A stretch of 64,000 nt of DNA, taken from NCBI GenBank assembly GCA_018374635.1, contig JAHAEW010000003.1:29238-93237 (forward strand), written 5' to 3'. Both the position numbers and the translations under genes were made by a program. Source of the stretch: Clostridiales bacterium. Its GTDB lineage: Bacteria; Bacillota; Clostridia; Oscillospirales; Oscillospiraceae. Positions within the stretch are counted from its first letter, which is position 1. Each line of letters begins with the position of its first letter. Below are positions 1 through 7,730 of the stretch, piece after piece. The notes under the pieces were generated by a model. That model saw only the letters and a list, made by a program, of their open reading frames with translations. It was not told the origin of the DNA and did not search any database.

Positions 1-596
1 GTGAAGGTCATCTCCTCCTCTGTGGGTTCCTTCCAATACTCTCCCTCTCCCTGGGGGACGGCCTCCTCCCACAGGCGGTCAAAGGACCGGGCGGTCTGCG
101 CCGCCAGCCGGGGGGCCAGGGCGCGGATGGTCTCGGTCATGGTCTCCAGGGTGTCCCGCCCGGTGACGGGAAAGGACTCCTGGAGCAGGATGTCCCCGGT
201 GTCCAGCCCGGCGGCCACCTTGTGGATGGTCACGCCGCTCTCGCTGAGCCCCCGCAGGATGGTGCAGGGCATGGGCCAGGGGCCCCGTCCCAGAGGGAGA
301 AGGGCCGGATGGACATTGGCGCAGCGCAGGGGGGTGTCCACCGGGATGCGGTAGATGTATCCGGCGGAGAAGAGGGCCTCACAGCCCGCCTCCCAGAGCG
401 CGTTCAGATCGGCGGAGGTCACCCGGGCGTCGGTCCAGGGGATGCCCCGCGCCTCGGCAAAGCCGGTGACCTGGCGGTTGAATTCATAGACGTTGTCGGT
501 GGGGTAGGTGAACACCCGCATGACCTCACACCCGGCCGCCTCCAGGGCTTCCAGGCAGGGATAGAGCAGGTCAAACCCCGCATAGGCAATTTTCAT
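1..596 (-). CDS. Formyltransferase family protein (Fmt-like), C-terminus cut by window
   Basis: The reading frame starts at the ATG at 596 behind a GGGAGGA site and runs off the left edge with 198 residues visible. It opens MKIAYAGFDLLYPCLEALE, a Rossmann-type start, and carries the formyltransferase signature NVHPALLPLGRGPWP near residue 100 followed by GVTIHKVAAGLDTGDILLQ. These are the binding and catalytic Asn-His and Asp-Gly elements of the methionyl-tRNA/10-formyltetrahydrofolate transferase fold. The N-terminal YPTDNVYEFN stretch is unlike canonical Fmt, so the acceptor could be another amine (a sugar nucleotide, for example) rather than Met-tRNA. The family is secure; the substrate is not. 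Confidence 0.75.
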   Translation of the reverse strand, partial: MKIAYAGFDLLYPCLEALEAAGCEVMRVFTYPTDNVYEFNRQVTGFAEARGIPWTDARVTSADLNALWEAGCEALFSAGYIYRIPVDTPLRCANVHPALLPLGRGPWPMPCTILRGLSESGVTIHKVAAGLDTGDILLQESFPVTGRDTLETMTETIRALAPRLAAQTARSFDRLWEEAVPQGEGEYWKEPTEEEMTF

Positions 597-616
597 GGGT
601 TCCTCCCGTTTCGGAT

Positions 617-652
617 ACAAGAAACCGCGTCCGAATGGACGCGGCCTCTTGT
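617..652 (-). terminator. Hairpin after the methyltransferase gene
   Basis: An inverted repeat (ACAAGA, then CCGCGTCC/GGACGCGG around a 4-base loop, then TCTTGT) begins just past the stop of the 661-1905 gene and precedes the ribosome site of the formyltransferase. It lacks a long T run. It could terminate weakly or act as a processing stem between two cotranscribed genes. Confidence 0.5.
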
Positions 653-660
653 ACATGGTC

Positions 661-1905
661 TTACAGAAGCACCAGACCGTATTTTTTCCGCATCTGCTCC
701 AAAAATGCAGGCTCCAGCTCCTCGGTTCCGTCCCAAAAAGCCCGGCCCTGGAAGGCCCGCAGGGCCCCCTCCAACAGCTCCGGCACGTCGGTGGTGATGC
801 ACAGCGCGTCCTTGACCACATACTGGTTCTCGGCAAAGAGGGCCACGTCGTCCTCCTCCAGGATCTCAATCTTCAGCGCGCCCTGGGGGCAGTTCTCCTC
901 GGCCTCCACGATGTCCTCCATGAGGTCGCTGGTGCACTCAATGGTCTCCCCCACATCCACATCAGGGGTAATGAAGCGGGCCTCGGTCTCGCTGGCGCAG
1001 GGGATCACGTCAGGGTCGTGCTCCACGGCGGGCAGTGCGGCAAAGTCCACCGCCGCCACGGCCGCCTTCAGCGCGGCGATGTGCTCCGGCGTGGTGCCGC
1101 AGCAGCCGCCGAAGACGCGCACCCCCGCCTCGGCCATGGCCTTGGCGTAGGAGGCAAACTCCTCCGGCGGGCAGTCGTAGACCGCGCGGCCCTCCTCCAT
1201 ATGAGGCAGGCCCGCGTTTGGCTTGGCGATGAGGGGCACCCGGGCGTAGGGGGTAAGGCGGCGCAGCTGCTCCAGCATCCCGTCCGGGCCGGAGGAGCAG
1301 TTCAGGCCGAAGGCACTCACGCCCATGCCCTGCATCACGATGAGAGCGGCCAGCACATCGGTGCCCGACAGAGTGCGCCCGTTCTCGTCACAGGTGAAAG
1401 TGACGAACACCGGCTTATGCGACACGCTCCGGATGGCCAGGACGGCCGCCCTGGCCTCGGGCATGGTCATGGTGGTCTCCACCACGAAGAGGTCCACCCC
1501 GGCCAGCTCCAGGGCCAGGGCCTGCTCGGTGTAGACGGCCACCAGCATCTCAAAGGTGTAGTCCCCAAAGGGCTCGATGAATTTTCCGGTAGGGGCCATG
1601 TCGCCGCCCACCAGGGCCTTTCCGCCGGCGGCCTGCCGGGAGAGGGCCACCAGGCGGCGGTTGTACTCGTCCACCTTGCCGCTCAGTCCGTGCTCCTCCA
1701 GCTTGACGGCGTTTGCCCCGAAGGTGGGTGCCAGGATCACATGGGACCCAGCCGCCACATACTCCCGCTGGAGCTCCACCAGTACCTCGGGGTGCTCCAG
1801 TACCCACTGCTCCGTACAGGCGCCGGCGGGCATCCCGCGCTTCAACAGCTCGCTGCCCGTTGCGCCGTCCAACAAAAGGGGCAGGGATAAGGGAATGTTG
1901 TCCAT
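661..1905 (-). CDS. Homocysteine S-methyltransferase family protein with a C-terminal extension
   Basis: The product is 414 residues. Residues 8-300 are a homocysteine-binding barrel: LLLDGATGSELLKRG at the start, GLNCSS near 210 and VRVFGGCCGTTPEH near 275 give the Cys and Cys-Cys zinc ligands of the family (BhmT and MetH N-domain). It would move a methyl group to homocysteine to form methionine. There is no folate-, cobalamin- or SAM-binding module. Instead about 115 acidic residues follow, with Cys residues in ETIECTSDLM and EENCPQGALK and an end EQMRKKYGLVLL. This extension is not one I can name. The start ATG at 1905 sits behind AGGAGGAA. A standalone MetH N-half working with separate subunits is the likely role. 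Confidence 0.8.
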   Translation of the reverse strand: MDNIPLSLPLLLDGATGSELLKRGMPAGACTEQWVLEHPEVLVELQREYVAAGSHVILAPTFGANAVKLEEHGLSGKVDEYNRRLVALSRQAAGGKALVGGDMAPTGKFIEPFGDYTFEMLVAVYTEQALALELAGVDLFVVETTMTMPEARAAVLAIRSVSHKPVFVTFTCDENGRTLSGTDVLAALIVMQGMGVSAFGLNCSSGPDGMLEQLRRLTPYARVPLIAKPNAGLPHMEEGRAVYDCPPEEFASYAKAMAEAGVRVFGGCCGTTPEHIAALKAAVAAVDFAALPAVEHDPDVIPCASETEARFITPDVDVGETIECTSDLMEDIVEAEENCPQGALKIEILEEDDVALFAENQYVVKDALCITTDVPELLEGALRAFQGRAFWDGTEELEPAFLEQMRKKYGLVLL

Positions 1906-1931
1906 GAAATAAATTCCTCCTCACAGATAGG

Positions 1932-1959
1932 CGTCTTCCCGCGCCGGGGCGGGAAGACG
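1932..1959 (-). other. Leader hairpin upstream of the methyltransferase gene
   Basis: A 10-bp perfect stem, CGTCTTCCCG/CGGGAAGACG, ends about 17 bases before the ribosome site of the 661-1905 gene. It has no T run. I do not see the conserved cores of SAM, cobalamin or T-box leaders around it, so a regulatory role is only possible. Confidence 0.35.
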
Positions 1960-2048
1960 ATGGGCTGCTTTGATTCGCAGATAAGTATATACAAATCCCC
2001 GCCCAAAATCAAGCGCAACCTCTCGCCCGCAGCGTGTCGAACGCATCC

Positions 2049-2080
2049 AAAAAGGCCGGAGTCCACAGAGGACTCCGGCC
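2049..2080 (-). terminator. Rho-independent terminator of the glycosyltransferase gene
   Basis: On the minus strand GGCCGGAGTCC, a short loop and GGACTCCGGCC are followed by TTTTT. It starts 9 bases after the stop of the glycosyltransferase. Confidence 0.85.
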
Positions 2081-2088
2081 GATCAGCG

Positions 2089-3363
2089 TTATTCCTGGGC
2101 GCGCAGGCCTCCCTTGGCGCCGTGATAGATGGGTTTCCACTCCACCCGGCGGACCAGCGCGGCCACCGAGATGGGCACATAAGTAAACATGAAAATGGGG
2201 AACGTAAACAGGTACAGTACTTTCTGGGCGGGCGCCACCTGGATCTTCTTCCACTCAGTAATGGTGGTCACCACTCCGAAAAGGAACAGGCCCAGGTAGA
2301 AGTTGACCACCGCCATGCCCAAAAAGCCCATTGTCTCGTCGATGACCAGCTTGGCCATGTAGGTAGTCTCATTCAGGCAGGCCACGAGAATGATGGCGTT
2401 GAAGGCAATGCCCAGCAGGGTCAGCAGCATACCGGGGGCCACCGTCATGAGCATATCATAGCAGGAGAAGCCCCGGCGGCCGCCCTTGAAGCAGTTCTTC
2501 AGCAGGCCCAGGCCATACTTGAGGTCCACCTGGTAAAATCCCTTGGACCAGCGCAGGCGCTGATCCCAGGACTGCTTGAAGGTCACCGGCTGCTCGTCAT
2601 AGATGACGGCGTCCTCACAGTAGCCGATGCGCTTGCCCTGGATGGCGCAGTTGACCGAGAACTCGATGTCCTCCGTCAGCAGGTGGAAGGGCCACCCGCC
2701 GTTCTCCTCCACCAGCCGCGCGGAGACCAAGAACCCGGTGCCCGACACGTGGCAGTTGGTGCCCAGCGCCATGCGGGGACCGCTCAGGAAGCGGGCCTCC
2801 CGCAGGAACCACAGGCCGTAGCCCGCGGAGATCCAGTTGTCCCCGAAATTCTTGGAGTTGCGGTAGCTGGTCAGGGCGTCGTACTCGCCCGAGTCAAAGG
2901 TCCGGTTCATGGCGGGGACGAAATCCGGTTCCACGTGGTTGTCGGCGTCAAAGACGAAGAACCCGTCATACCCAGTGCGCCCCTCCGCCTTCAGGCGGTG
3001 GAACAGGTAGTCCATGGCATAGCCCTTGCCCACCTGGGTCTTGTTGAAGCGCTCGTAGACGATGGCGCCCGCCTCCCGGGAGACCGCGGCGGTATCGTCG
3101 GTGCAGTTGTCCGCCACCACGTACACGTCCAGCAGCTCGGCGGGATAGTTCTGTCTCTTGAGGTCCCGTATCAGATCTCCTATGACATTGGACTCATTAC
3201 GGGCGCAGATGACCGCCGCATACCGGTGCCGGCGCACCTCCTGCTCCAGCGCGCGGCGTTTTTTGCGGGTCAGGCCGATGACCAGATACACCAGCTGATA
3301 GAAATAGGCCAGCGTCAGAATTACGGCCAGCAGCAAATTGAATTCTCTGACAAATGAAAGCAT
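2089..3363 (-). CDS. Processive family-2 membrane glycosyltransferase
   Basis: A membrane segment (about residues 8-32) is followed by a GT-A fold domain. It carries the family-2 markers in order: VICARNES, DADNHVEPDF (the DxD-type metal site), TEDIEF and QRLRW, the QxxRW motif of processive synthases such as BcsA, NodC and hyaluronan synthase. Three or four hydrophobic segments fill the last 130 residues. It probably makes a surface polysaccharide from a nucleotide sugar on the inner face of the membrane. Two ATGs lie six bases apart at 3369 and 3363. GAGG is too close to the first and well spaced (7 bases) for the second, so 3363 is chosen. It forms a single-gene unit with its own promoter and terminator. 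Confidence 0.85.
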   Translation of the reverse strand: MLSFVREFNLLLAVILTLAYFYQLVYLVIGLTRKKRRALEQEVRRHRYAAVICARNESNVIGDLIRDLKRQNYPAELLDVYVVADNCTDDTAAVSREAGAIVYERFNKTQVGKGYAMDYLFHRLKAEGRTGYDGFFVFDADNHVEPDFVPAMNRTFDSGEYDALTSYRNSKNFGDNWISAGYGLWFLREARFLSGPRMALGTNCHVSGTGFLVSARLVEENGGWPFHLLTEDIEFSVNCAIQGKRIGYCEDAVIYDEQPVTFKQSWDQRLRWSKGFYQVDLKYGLGLLKNCFKGGRRGFSCYDMLMTVAPGMLLTLLGIAFNAIILVACLNETTYMAKLVIDETMGFLGMAVVNFYLGLFLFGVVTTITEWKKIQVAPAQKVLYLFTFPIFMFTYVPISVAALVRRVEWKPIYHGAKGGLRAQE

Positions 3364-3425
3364 ATCCATTCCTCATAATACATGGGAGCATCGTCCCGTT
3401 GTTGGATCATCTCTTCTGGGAAGTT

Positions 3426-3453
3426 ATCATAGCACCTTCTGAAAATATTACAA
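3426..3453 (-). promoter_or_regulatory. Promoter of the glycosyltransferase gene
   Basis: The minus strand reads TTGTAA, 16 bases, TATGAT, about 60 bases upstream of the start codon in an AT-rich gap. Confidence 0.55.
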
Positions 3454-3572
3454 GTGTTTTACCCACTAATTAATAATTTGTTAAGAAACTTTTTTTATTT
3501 CATTCATACAAAAGACCTTCATTGCATTTTAATTTTTCGGTTTTCGTTACTTTCTACCGGGTTTTCCCGCAG

Positions 3573-3611
3573 AAAAAATGCGCCCTCTTTTGTGAAAAAG
3601 AGGGCGCATTT
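3573..3611 (-). terminator. Terminator of argS
   Basis: A stem of ATGCGCCCTCTTTT with its complement is followed on the minus strand by TTTTTTC, 28 bases past the argS stop. Confidence 0.85.
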
Positions 3612-3638
3612 CACACTTTTGTAATATTTCCCCGGAAG

Positions 3639-5387
3639 TTACATTTTCTCTGGGGCGCTGACGCCGATCAAATTCAGGCAGTTGGCGATGACCAGGCGCA
3701 CCGTGTCGGCCAGCTTGAGCCGGGCGGAGAGCACCTCGGGGGCCTCGCCGCGGATGTAGCAGGCATTGTAGAACCGGTGGAAGTCGCCGGCCAGGGAGAG
3801 CAGATAGCGGTTGATACGGCTGGGATCGTAGTCCCGCACCGCCAGGTGGATCTCCTCGGGCAGCTGGGCCAGGTTCTTGATGAGGGCCTTCTCCTCGGCA
3901 GTGGCGAAGACGGCGGCGTCCACCGCGGCGGCGGCGGGCACGCAGGAGCCCTCCTCGGCTAGGCGCCCCACCAGGGAGCAGATGCGGGCGTGGGCGTACT
4001 GGACATAGTACACCGGGTTCTCGCTGTCCTCCCGGACGGCCAGGTCCAGGTCGAAGTCCACCGGGCTGGTGGAGGAGCGGGAGTTGAAGAAGTAGCGGGC
4101 GGCATCCACGCTCACCTCGTCCAGCAGGTCGTGCAGGGCGATGGCCTTGCCCGAGCGCTTGGACATCCGGACGGGCTTGCCGTCCTGAAGGAGGTTGACC
4201 AGCTGCATGAGCACCACCACCAGGCGGTGGGAGCCGTCCAGGCCCAGGCCGTCCAGGGCGGCCTGGAGGCGGGCCACATGGCCGTGGTGGTCAGCGCCCC
4301 AGATGTTCACCGCCACGTCGAACTTGCGCTCCTCCAGCTTGTTGCGGTGGTAGGCGATGTCGGCGGCGAAGTAGGTGTAGAAGCCGTTGGCCCGGCGGAG
4401 CACGTCGTCCTTCAGGTCCAGCTTGTCCACCTGCTCCTGGGTCTTGCCCTCGGCCAGGAACTTCTTCTTGAGCAGTTCCGTGGTGTTGAGCCAGAGGGCC
4501 CCGTCCTTCTCATAGGTCCAGCCGTTGTCGGCCAGCATCTGCACGGTCTGGGCCACATAGCCGCTGTTGTGGAGGGTGGACTCAAAGAACCACTCGTCGT
4601 ACTCGATCTGATAGCGGGACAGGTCGCTCTTCATCTTGGGGATGTTGACCGACAGGCCGTACTGGCTCATGGGCTCCAGCCACTGGGCCTCGTCGGCGTC
4701 CTTGAAGGCGTCCCCGTGCTGCTCATAGAAGCCCTGGGCCAGCTCCTTGATGTCGTCCCCGTGATAGCCGTTCTCGGGGAAGGGGAAGCCCTCCTCCCCC
4801 AGGAGGATCTGCATGTAGCGGGCGTGGATGGACTCGGCGAACTTGTGGATCTGGTTGCCCGCGTCGTTCACATAGAACTCCTTCCAGGTGTCAAAGCCCG
4901 CGCGCTGGAGGACGTTGGCCAGGGAGTCACCCAGCACGCCGCCCCGGGCGTTGCCCATGTGCATGGGACCGGTGGGGTTGGCGGAGACGAACTCCACCAT
5001 GACCTTCTTGCCCCGGCCCTCGTCGCTCTTGCCGTACTCCATGCCCTCGGCCTCGATGTCGGAGAGCACGTCGCCGTACCACTTGGAGCCCATGAAGAAG
5101 TTCAGGAAGCCGGGGCCGGCGATCTCGGCCCGCTCAAAATAGCTCCCCTCCAGGTCCAGATGGTCCACGATGGCCTGGGCGATGGCCCGGGGGGCCATGT
5201 GCATGGCCTTGGCCCCCGCCATGGCGAAGGAGGAGGCATAGTCGCCGTTCTTCACATCCTTGGGGATCTCCACGGTGGCCTTTACTTCCACCCCGGCGGG
5301 CAGGATACCCTGGGCGGCGGCCTTCTCATAGGCCGCCTGGGTCAGTGCGGACACCTGTTCCCGGGCCGCTTGAATCATATTGGACAT
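3639..5387 (-). CDS. argS: Arginyl-tRNA synthetase
   Basis: This class I aminoacyl-tRNA synthetase charges tRNA-Arg with arginine in the cytosol. The 582 residues show the N-terminal Add-1 domain (DYASSFAMAGAKA, GPGFLNFFM), the ATP-binding HIGH variant in SANPTGPMHMGNARGG near 130, the KMSKS variant VRMSKRSGKA near 390, and a helical anticodon domain ending LNLIGVSAPEKM. Length is normal for the family. The start at 5387 follows GAGAGGGAATAAGCT. The DUF1934 gene lies upstream on the same strand, 62 bases away, a pairing common in Firmicutes. Confidence 0.96.
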   Translation of the reverse strand: MSNMIQAAREQVSALTQAAYEKAAAQGILPAGVEVKATVEIPKDVKNGDYASSFAMAGAKAMHMAPRAIAQAIVDHLDLEGSYFERAEIAGPGFLNFFMGSKWYGDVLSDIEAEGMEYGKSDEGRGKKVMVEFVSANPTGPMHMGNARGGVLGDSLANVLQRAGFDTWKEFYVNDAGNQIHKFAESIHARYMQILLGEEGFPFPENGYHGDDIKELAQGFYEQHGDAFKDADEAQWLEPMSQYGLSVNIPKMKSDLSRYQIEYDEWFFESTLHNSGYVAQTVQMLADNGWTYEKDGALWLNTTELLKKKFLAEGKTQEQVDKLDLKDDVLRRANGFYTYFAADIAYHRNKLEERKFDVAVNIWGADHHGHVARLQAALDGLGLDGSHRLVVVLMQLVNLLQDGKPVRMSKRSGKAIALHDLLDEVSVDAARYFFNSRSSTSPVDFDLDLAVREDSENPVYYVQYAHARICSLVGRLAEEGSCVPAAAAVDAAVFATAEEKALIKNLAQLPEEIHLAVRDYDPSRINRYLLSLAGDFHRFYNACYIRGEAPEVLSARLKLADTVRLVIANCLNLIGVSAPEKM

Positions 5388-5449
5388 AGCTTATTCCCTC
5401 TCATCTGTATCAAATTCAATGCATCGACGGTGATCCCCACCGCCCGGCC

Positions 5450-5884
5450 TCACCGGCGGGCCTGGCGGATCTGGATATCAAAGGTATTGCGCCCGGCCAG
5501 GGCGTGGTCCAGCTCGATGTCATAGACGATGCGGATCTGGCCCCCCTGCTCGTCCAGGGCGGCAGAGAGCTCCCGGGTGTTGACCCCCATGGCCAGCGCG
5601 CCGTACGGGGTGTCATACATGGACAGATGCCGCCGTCCCAGCTCAAAGACCATCTCGGAGTTCACGCCCCCCAGGCGCATCAGGGTGATGCGCTCGGGCT
5701 CGATCTGGAAGGTGGTCAGGGTCCCCTCCAGCCCGGTGACCTCGCTCTCCTGGTAGCTGAGGGTAAAATGTCCCTCGTCCTCCCGCTCCAGCCGGCCCTC
5801 GGTCACCAGCTCGATGACGTCGTCCTCCTGCTGCTCGTAGGACTGGGTTCCCTTGATGGAAATGATCACGTTGTTCTCGCTCAT
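5450..5884 (-). CDS. DUF1934 family beta-barrel protein (YwiB-like)
   Basis: The product is about 144 residues and starts MSENNVIISIKGTQSYEQQ. The pattern (two short hydrophobic strands, then LSYQESEVTGLEGT, then LGVNTRELS) is that of DUF1934, a small calycin-like barrel of unknown function usually found next to argS. The ATG at 5884 behind GAAGGG is preferred over an upstream TTG at 5905 that has no ribosome site. It is probably cotranscribed with argS. Confidence 0.8.
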   Translation of the reverse strand: MSENNVIISIKGTQSYEQQEDDVIELVTEGRLEREDEGHFTLSYQESEVTGLEGTLTTFQIEPERITLMRLGGVNSEMVFELGRRHLSMYDTPYGALAMGVNTRELSAALDEQGGQIRIVYDIELDHALAGRNTFDIQIRQARR

Positions 5885-5984
5885 GGTCGGCCCTTCTCTT
5901 CTCAAAATGATCCGGGGCGGCTGCCCACGGCATGTCGCACTATTATACTATGGATAAAACCGACCTGTAAAGCCCCGAACCGGG

Positions 5985-6797
5985 TCAAAACTGCCCAATA
6001 TCCACCTGTGCTACCTCTCCGGTCACATCCTGACGGAGAAAAATGGAGGCCAGCCGGGCGAAGTCCTCCACGCTGTCGCTGACAAAATAGCGGCTGCTCC
6101 CCTGCTCCCGCTGGGCCAGGGCGTCCTGGGCCTCCAGCTTGCGGGCCACCTCCCGGGCCCCCTCGGCCCCGGCGTTGATGAGCTTCACGTCCGGCCCCAT
6201 ATAGGCGGAGATGACCTCCTCCAGCAGGGGGTAGTGGGTGCAGCCCAGCACCAGGGTATCCACCCCGGCCTCCTTCATGGGGGACAGGTACTCCTCCACC
6301 ACGGTCTCGATGACGATATCCCCCCGGTGGAAGCGCCCGTTTTCCACCAGCGGCACAAAGAGGGGGCATGCCTTGGACAGGATGCGCGCCCCCGGGTGGA
6401 GGGCGGAGATGTACCGCTCATAGGCCCCGCTGCGGATGGTGGCCTGGGTGCCGATGAGTCCGATGGCATCGCTCCGGGTAGCCCGGGCGGCGGCCCGGGC
6501 GGCGGGCTCCACCACGCCCATGACGGGGATGGGATTCTCGGCGGCCAGCAGGTCCAGCGCGGTGGTGGACACGGTGCCGCAGGCGATGACGATGGCCTTA
6601 AGGTCAAAGGTGCGCAGGAAGGCCACATCCTGCCGCGCGTATTTGCGAATGGTCTCCTTGGAGCGGCTACCGTAGGGCACCCGCCCGGTGTCTCCGAAAT
6701 AGACGATATCCTCCCCGGGCAGCAGGCGCATCAGCTCCCGCACCGTGGTCAGGCCGCCCAGGCCCGAATCGAATACCCCAATGGGCTTCTGGTCCAA
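5985..6797 (-). CDS. murI: Glutamate racemase
   Basis: MurI interconverts L- and D-glutamate for peptidoglycan synthesis. The protein has IGVFDSGLGGLTTVREL at the start, YFGDTGRVPYG near 40, the first catalytic Cys in VIACGTVST near 70, the second in LGCTHYPLL near 183, and GAEGAREVA. The usual ACNT around the first Cys is ACGT here. A TTG at 6797, seven bases after GGAGGG, gives about 270 residues, the family norm. The ATG 25 codons upstream has no ribosome site and adds a non-conserved leader. Confidence 0.92.
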   Translation of the reverse strand: MDQKPIGVFDSGLGGLTTVRELMRLLPGEDIVYFGDTGRVPYGSRSKETIRKYARQDVAFLRTFDLKAIVIACGTVSTTALDLLAAENPIPVMGVVEPAARAAARATRSDAIGLIGTQATIRSGAYERYISALHPGARILSKACPLFVPLVENGRFHRGDIVIETVVEEYLSPMKEAGVDTLVLGCTHYPLLEEVISAYMGPDVKLINAGAEGAREVARKLEAQDALAQREQGSSRYFVSDSVEDFARLASIFLRQDVTGEVAQVDIGQF

Positions 6798-6953
6798 AAC
6801 AGATCCCTCCCGGCCGCACACGGCCAACGGTATTTCGCCGGCCCGCCAGATGCGGCGGACCGGCGAGGTCATACTTTTTCTCTAATATCATATGCGAAAG
6901 GACCGGCCCTGACAAGTCTTTTTTTCATTTGTGTGAATTCCTGTCCCACCCGT

Positions 6954-6981
6954 TTGACAACCATCGCAAAAGCACTATAAT
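6954..6981 (+). promoter_or_regulatory. Consensus promoter of the 7041 gene
   Basis: TTGACA, 16 bases and TATAAT match the vegetative consensus perfectly, 59 bases before the start codon. Confidence 0.85.
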
Positions 6982-7040
6982 ATAATGACAAGAGCGGGTG
7001 CTCTCCCGCTCCACCACCGCACAGCGAGGAGGTTACTGAC

Positions 7041-7460
7041 ATGAAGCTGGAACTGACGACCAAGCAATTCCGCCGTCTGTTGGATATGGCCTATATCGGC
7101 AACTGGATCCTCAACTCTACCCGGGGCGACGACCGCTTCAAAGACTATGACGACGTAGAGAGCCTGCTCTTTGCCAAAGCCCGGGAAGAGGGAATGGGCA
7201 TCCTGGCCGAGGACTGGAAGGGCGAAGTGGTCCCCTCCCGCGCCTTTGCCGAGGGCGGCATTCACGAGGCCATCATGGAATATGAAAACAACGTCTTTTT
7301 CGACATCCTGGCCGAGGATCTGGCCCGCCGGGATATGGACGACGTACCCATTGACGAGTCCAACTATGAGGAGCTCAACCGCCGGATTGACGCCTATATC
7401 GCCGAATTCGACCAGCACGGCACCGACAACATCCTGGTGGACAGCGACACGCTGCCCTAA
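7041..7460 (+). CDS. Conserved hypothetical acidic protein, 139 residues
   Basis: A soluble acidic protein without signal or membrane segment: MKLELTTKQFRRLLDMAYIG, then a WILNST stretch, a central acidic helix region and ELNRRIDAYIAEFDQHG near the end. I do not recognise a named family. It has a perfect promoter, a GAGGAGG site and its own terminator, so it is a real single-gene unit that should be well expressed. Confidence 0.75.
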   Translation: MKLELTTKQFRRLLDMAYIGNWILNSTRGDDRFKDYDDVESLLFAKAREEGMGILAEDWKGEVVPSRAFAEGGIHEAIMEYENNVFFDILAEDLARRDMDDVPIDESNYEELNRRIDAYIAEFDQHGTDNILVDSDTLP

Positions 7461-7490
7461 CCCCCATGGGTCTTTTTGCCCGACATGTCA

Positions 7491-7525
7491 AGAGCGGACG
7501 GAATCTTTCGATTCCGTCCGCTCTT
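7491..7525 (+). terminator. Terminator after the 7041 gene
   Basis: A 15-bp perfect stem (AGAGCGGACGGAATC with its complement) with a 4-base loop is followed by TTTC. Confidence 0.75.
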
Positions 7526-7697
7526 TCTATCCATAAAAGTGTATTTCTGCTGCGAATGCCTCGCAGAGTTCCGCCGTCCGCAGACGGCGGAAGAGGGTCA
7601 AATCGTTTTTTCCGGCGGCGTGTACGTCGGAAAAAACACTGCTCAGGCCGCAAGTGTGTGTCCCTTCGGGCCATGCGCGCGGCGGCCTGCATCTCCT

Positions 7698-7721
7698 CTC
7701 AAAAATGCTTGCATTTTTGAG
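7698..7721 (-). terminator. Hairpin after the C69 dipeptidase gene
   Basis: CTCAAAAATGC and GCATTTTTGAG form an 11-bp inverted repeat, ten bases past the stop of the minus-strand gene at 7731. The stem itself supplies the T run. The stretch 7526-7697 holds two further imperfect GC inverted repeats and no gene. Confidence 0.5.
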
Positions 7722-7730
7722 AAGTTTCCA

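Noticed and set aside
1906..2048. SAM or cobalamin riboswitch before the methyltransferase gene
   Set aside because: The leader has one stable stem but none of the conserved core sequences; it is also too short for a cobalamin leader.
3990..5525. 511-codon open frame opposite argS
   Set aside because: Runs antisense to a complete synthetase; Val/Leu/Gly/His-rich composition is typical of a shadow in GC-rich coding DNA.
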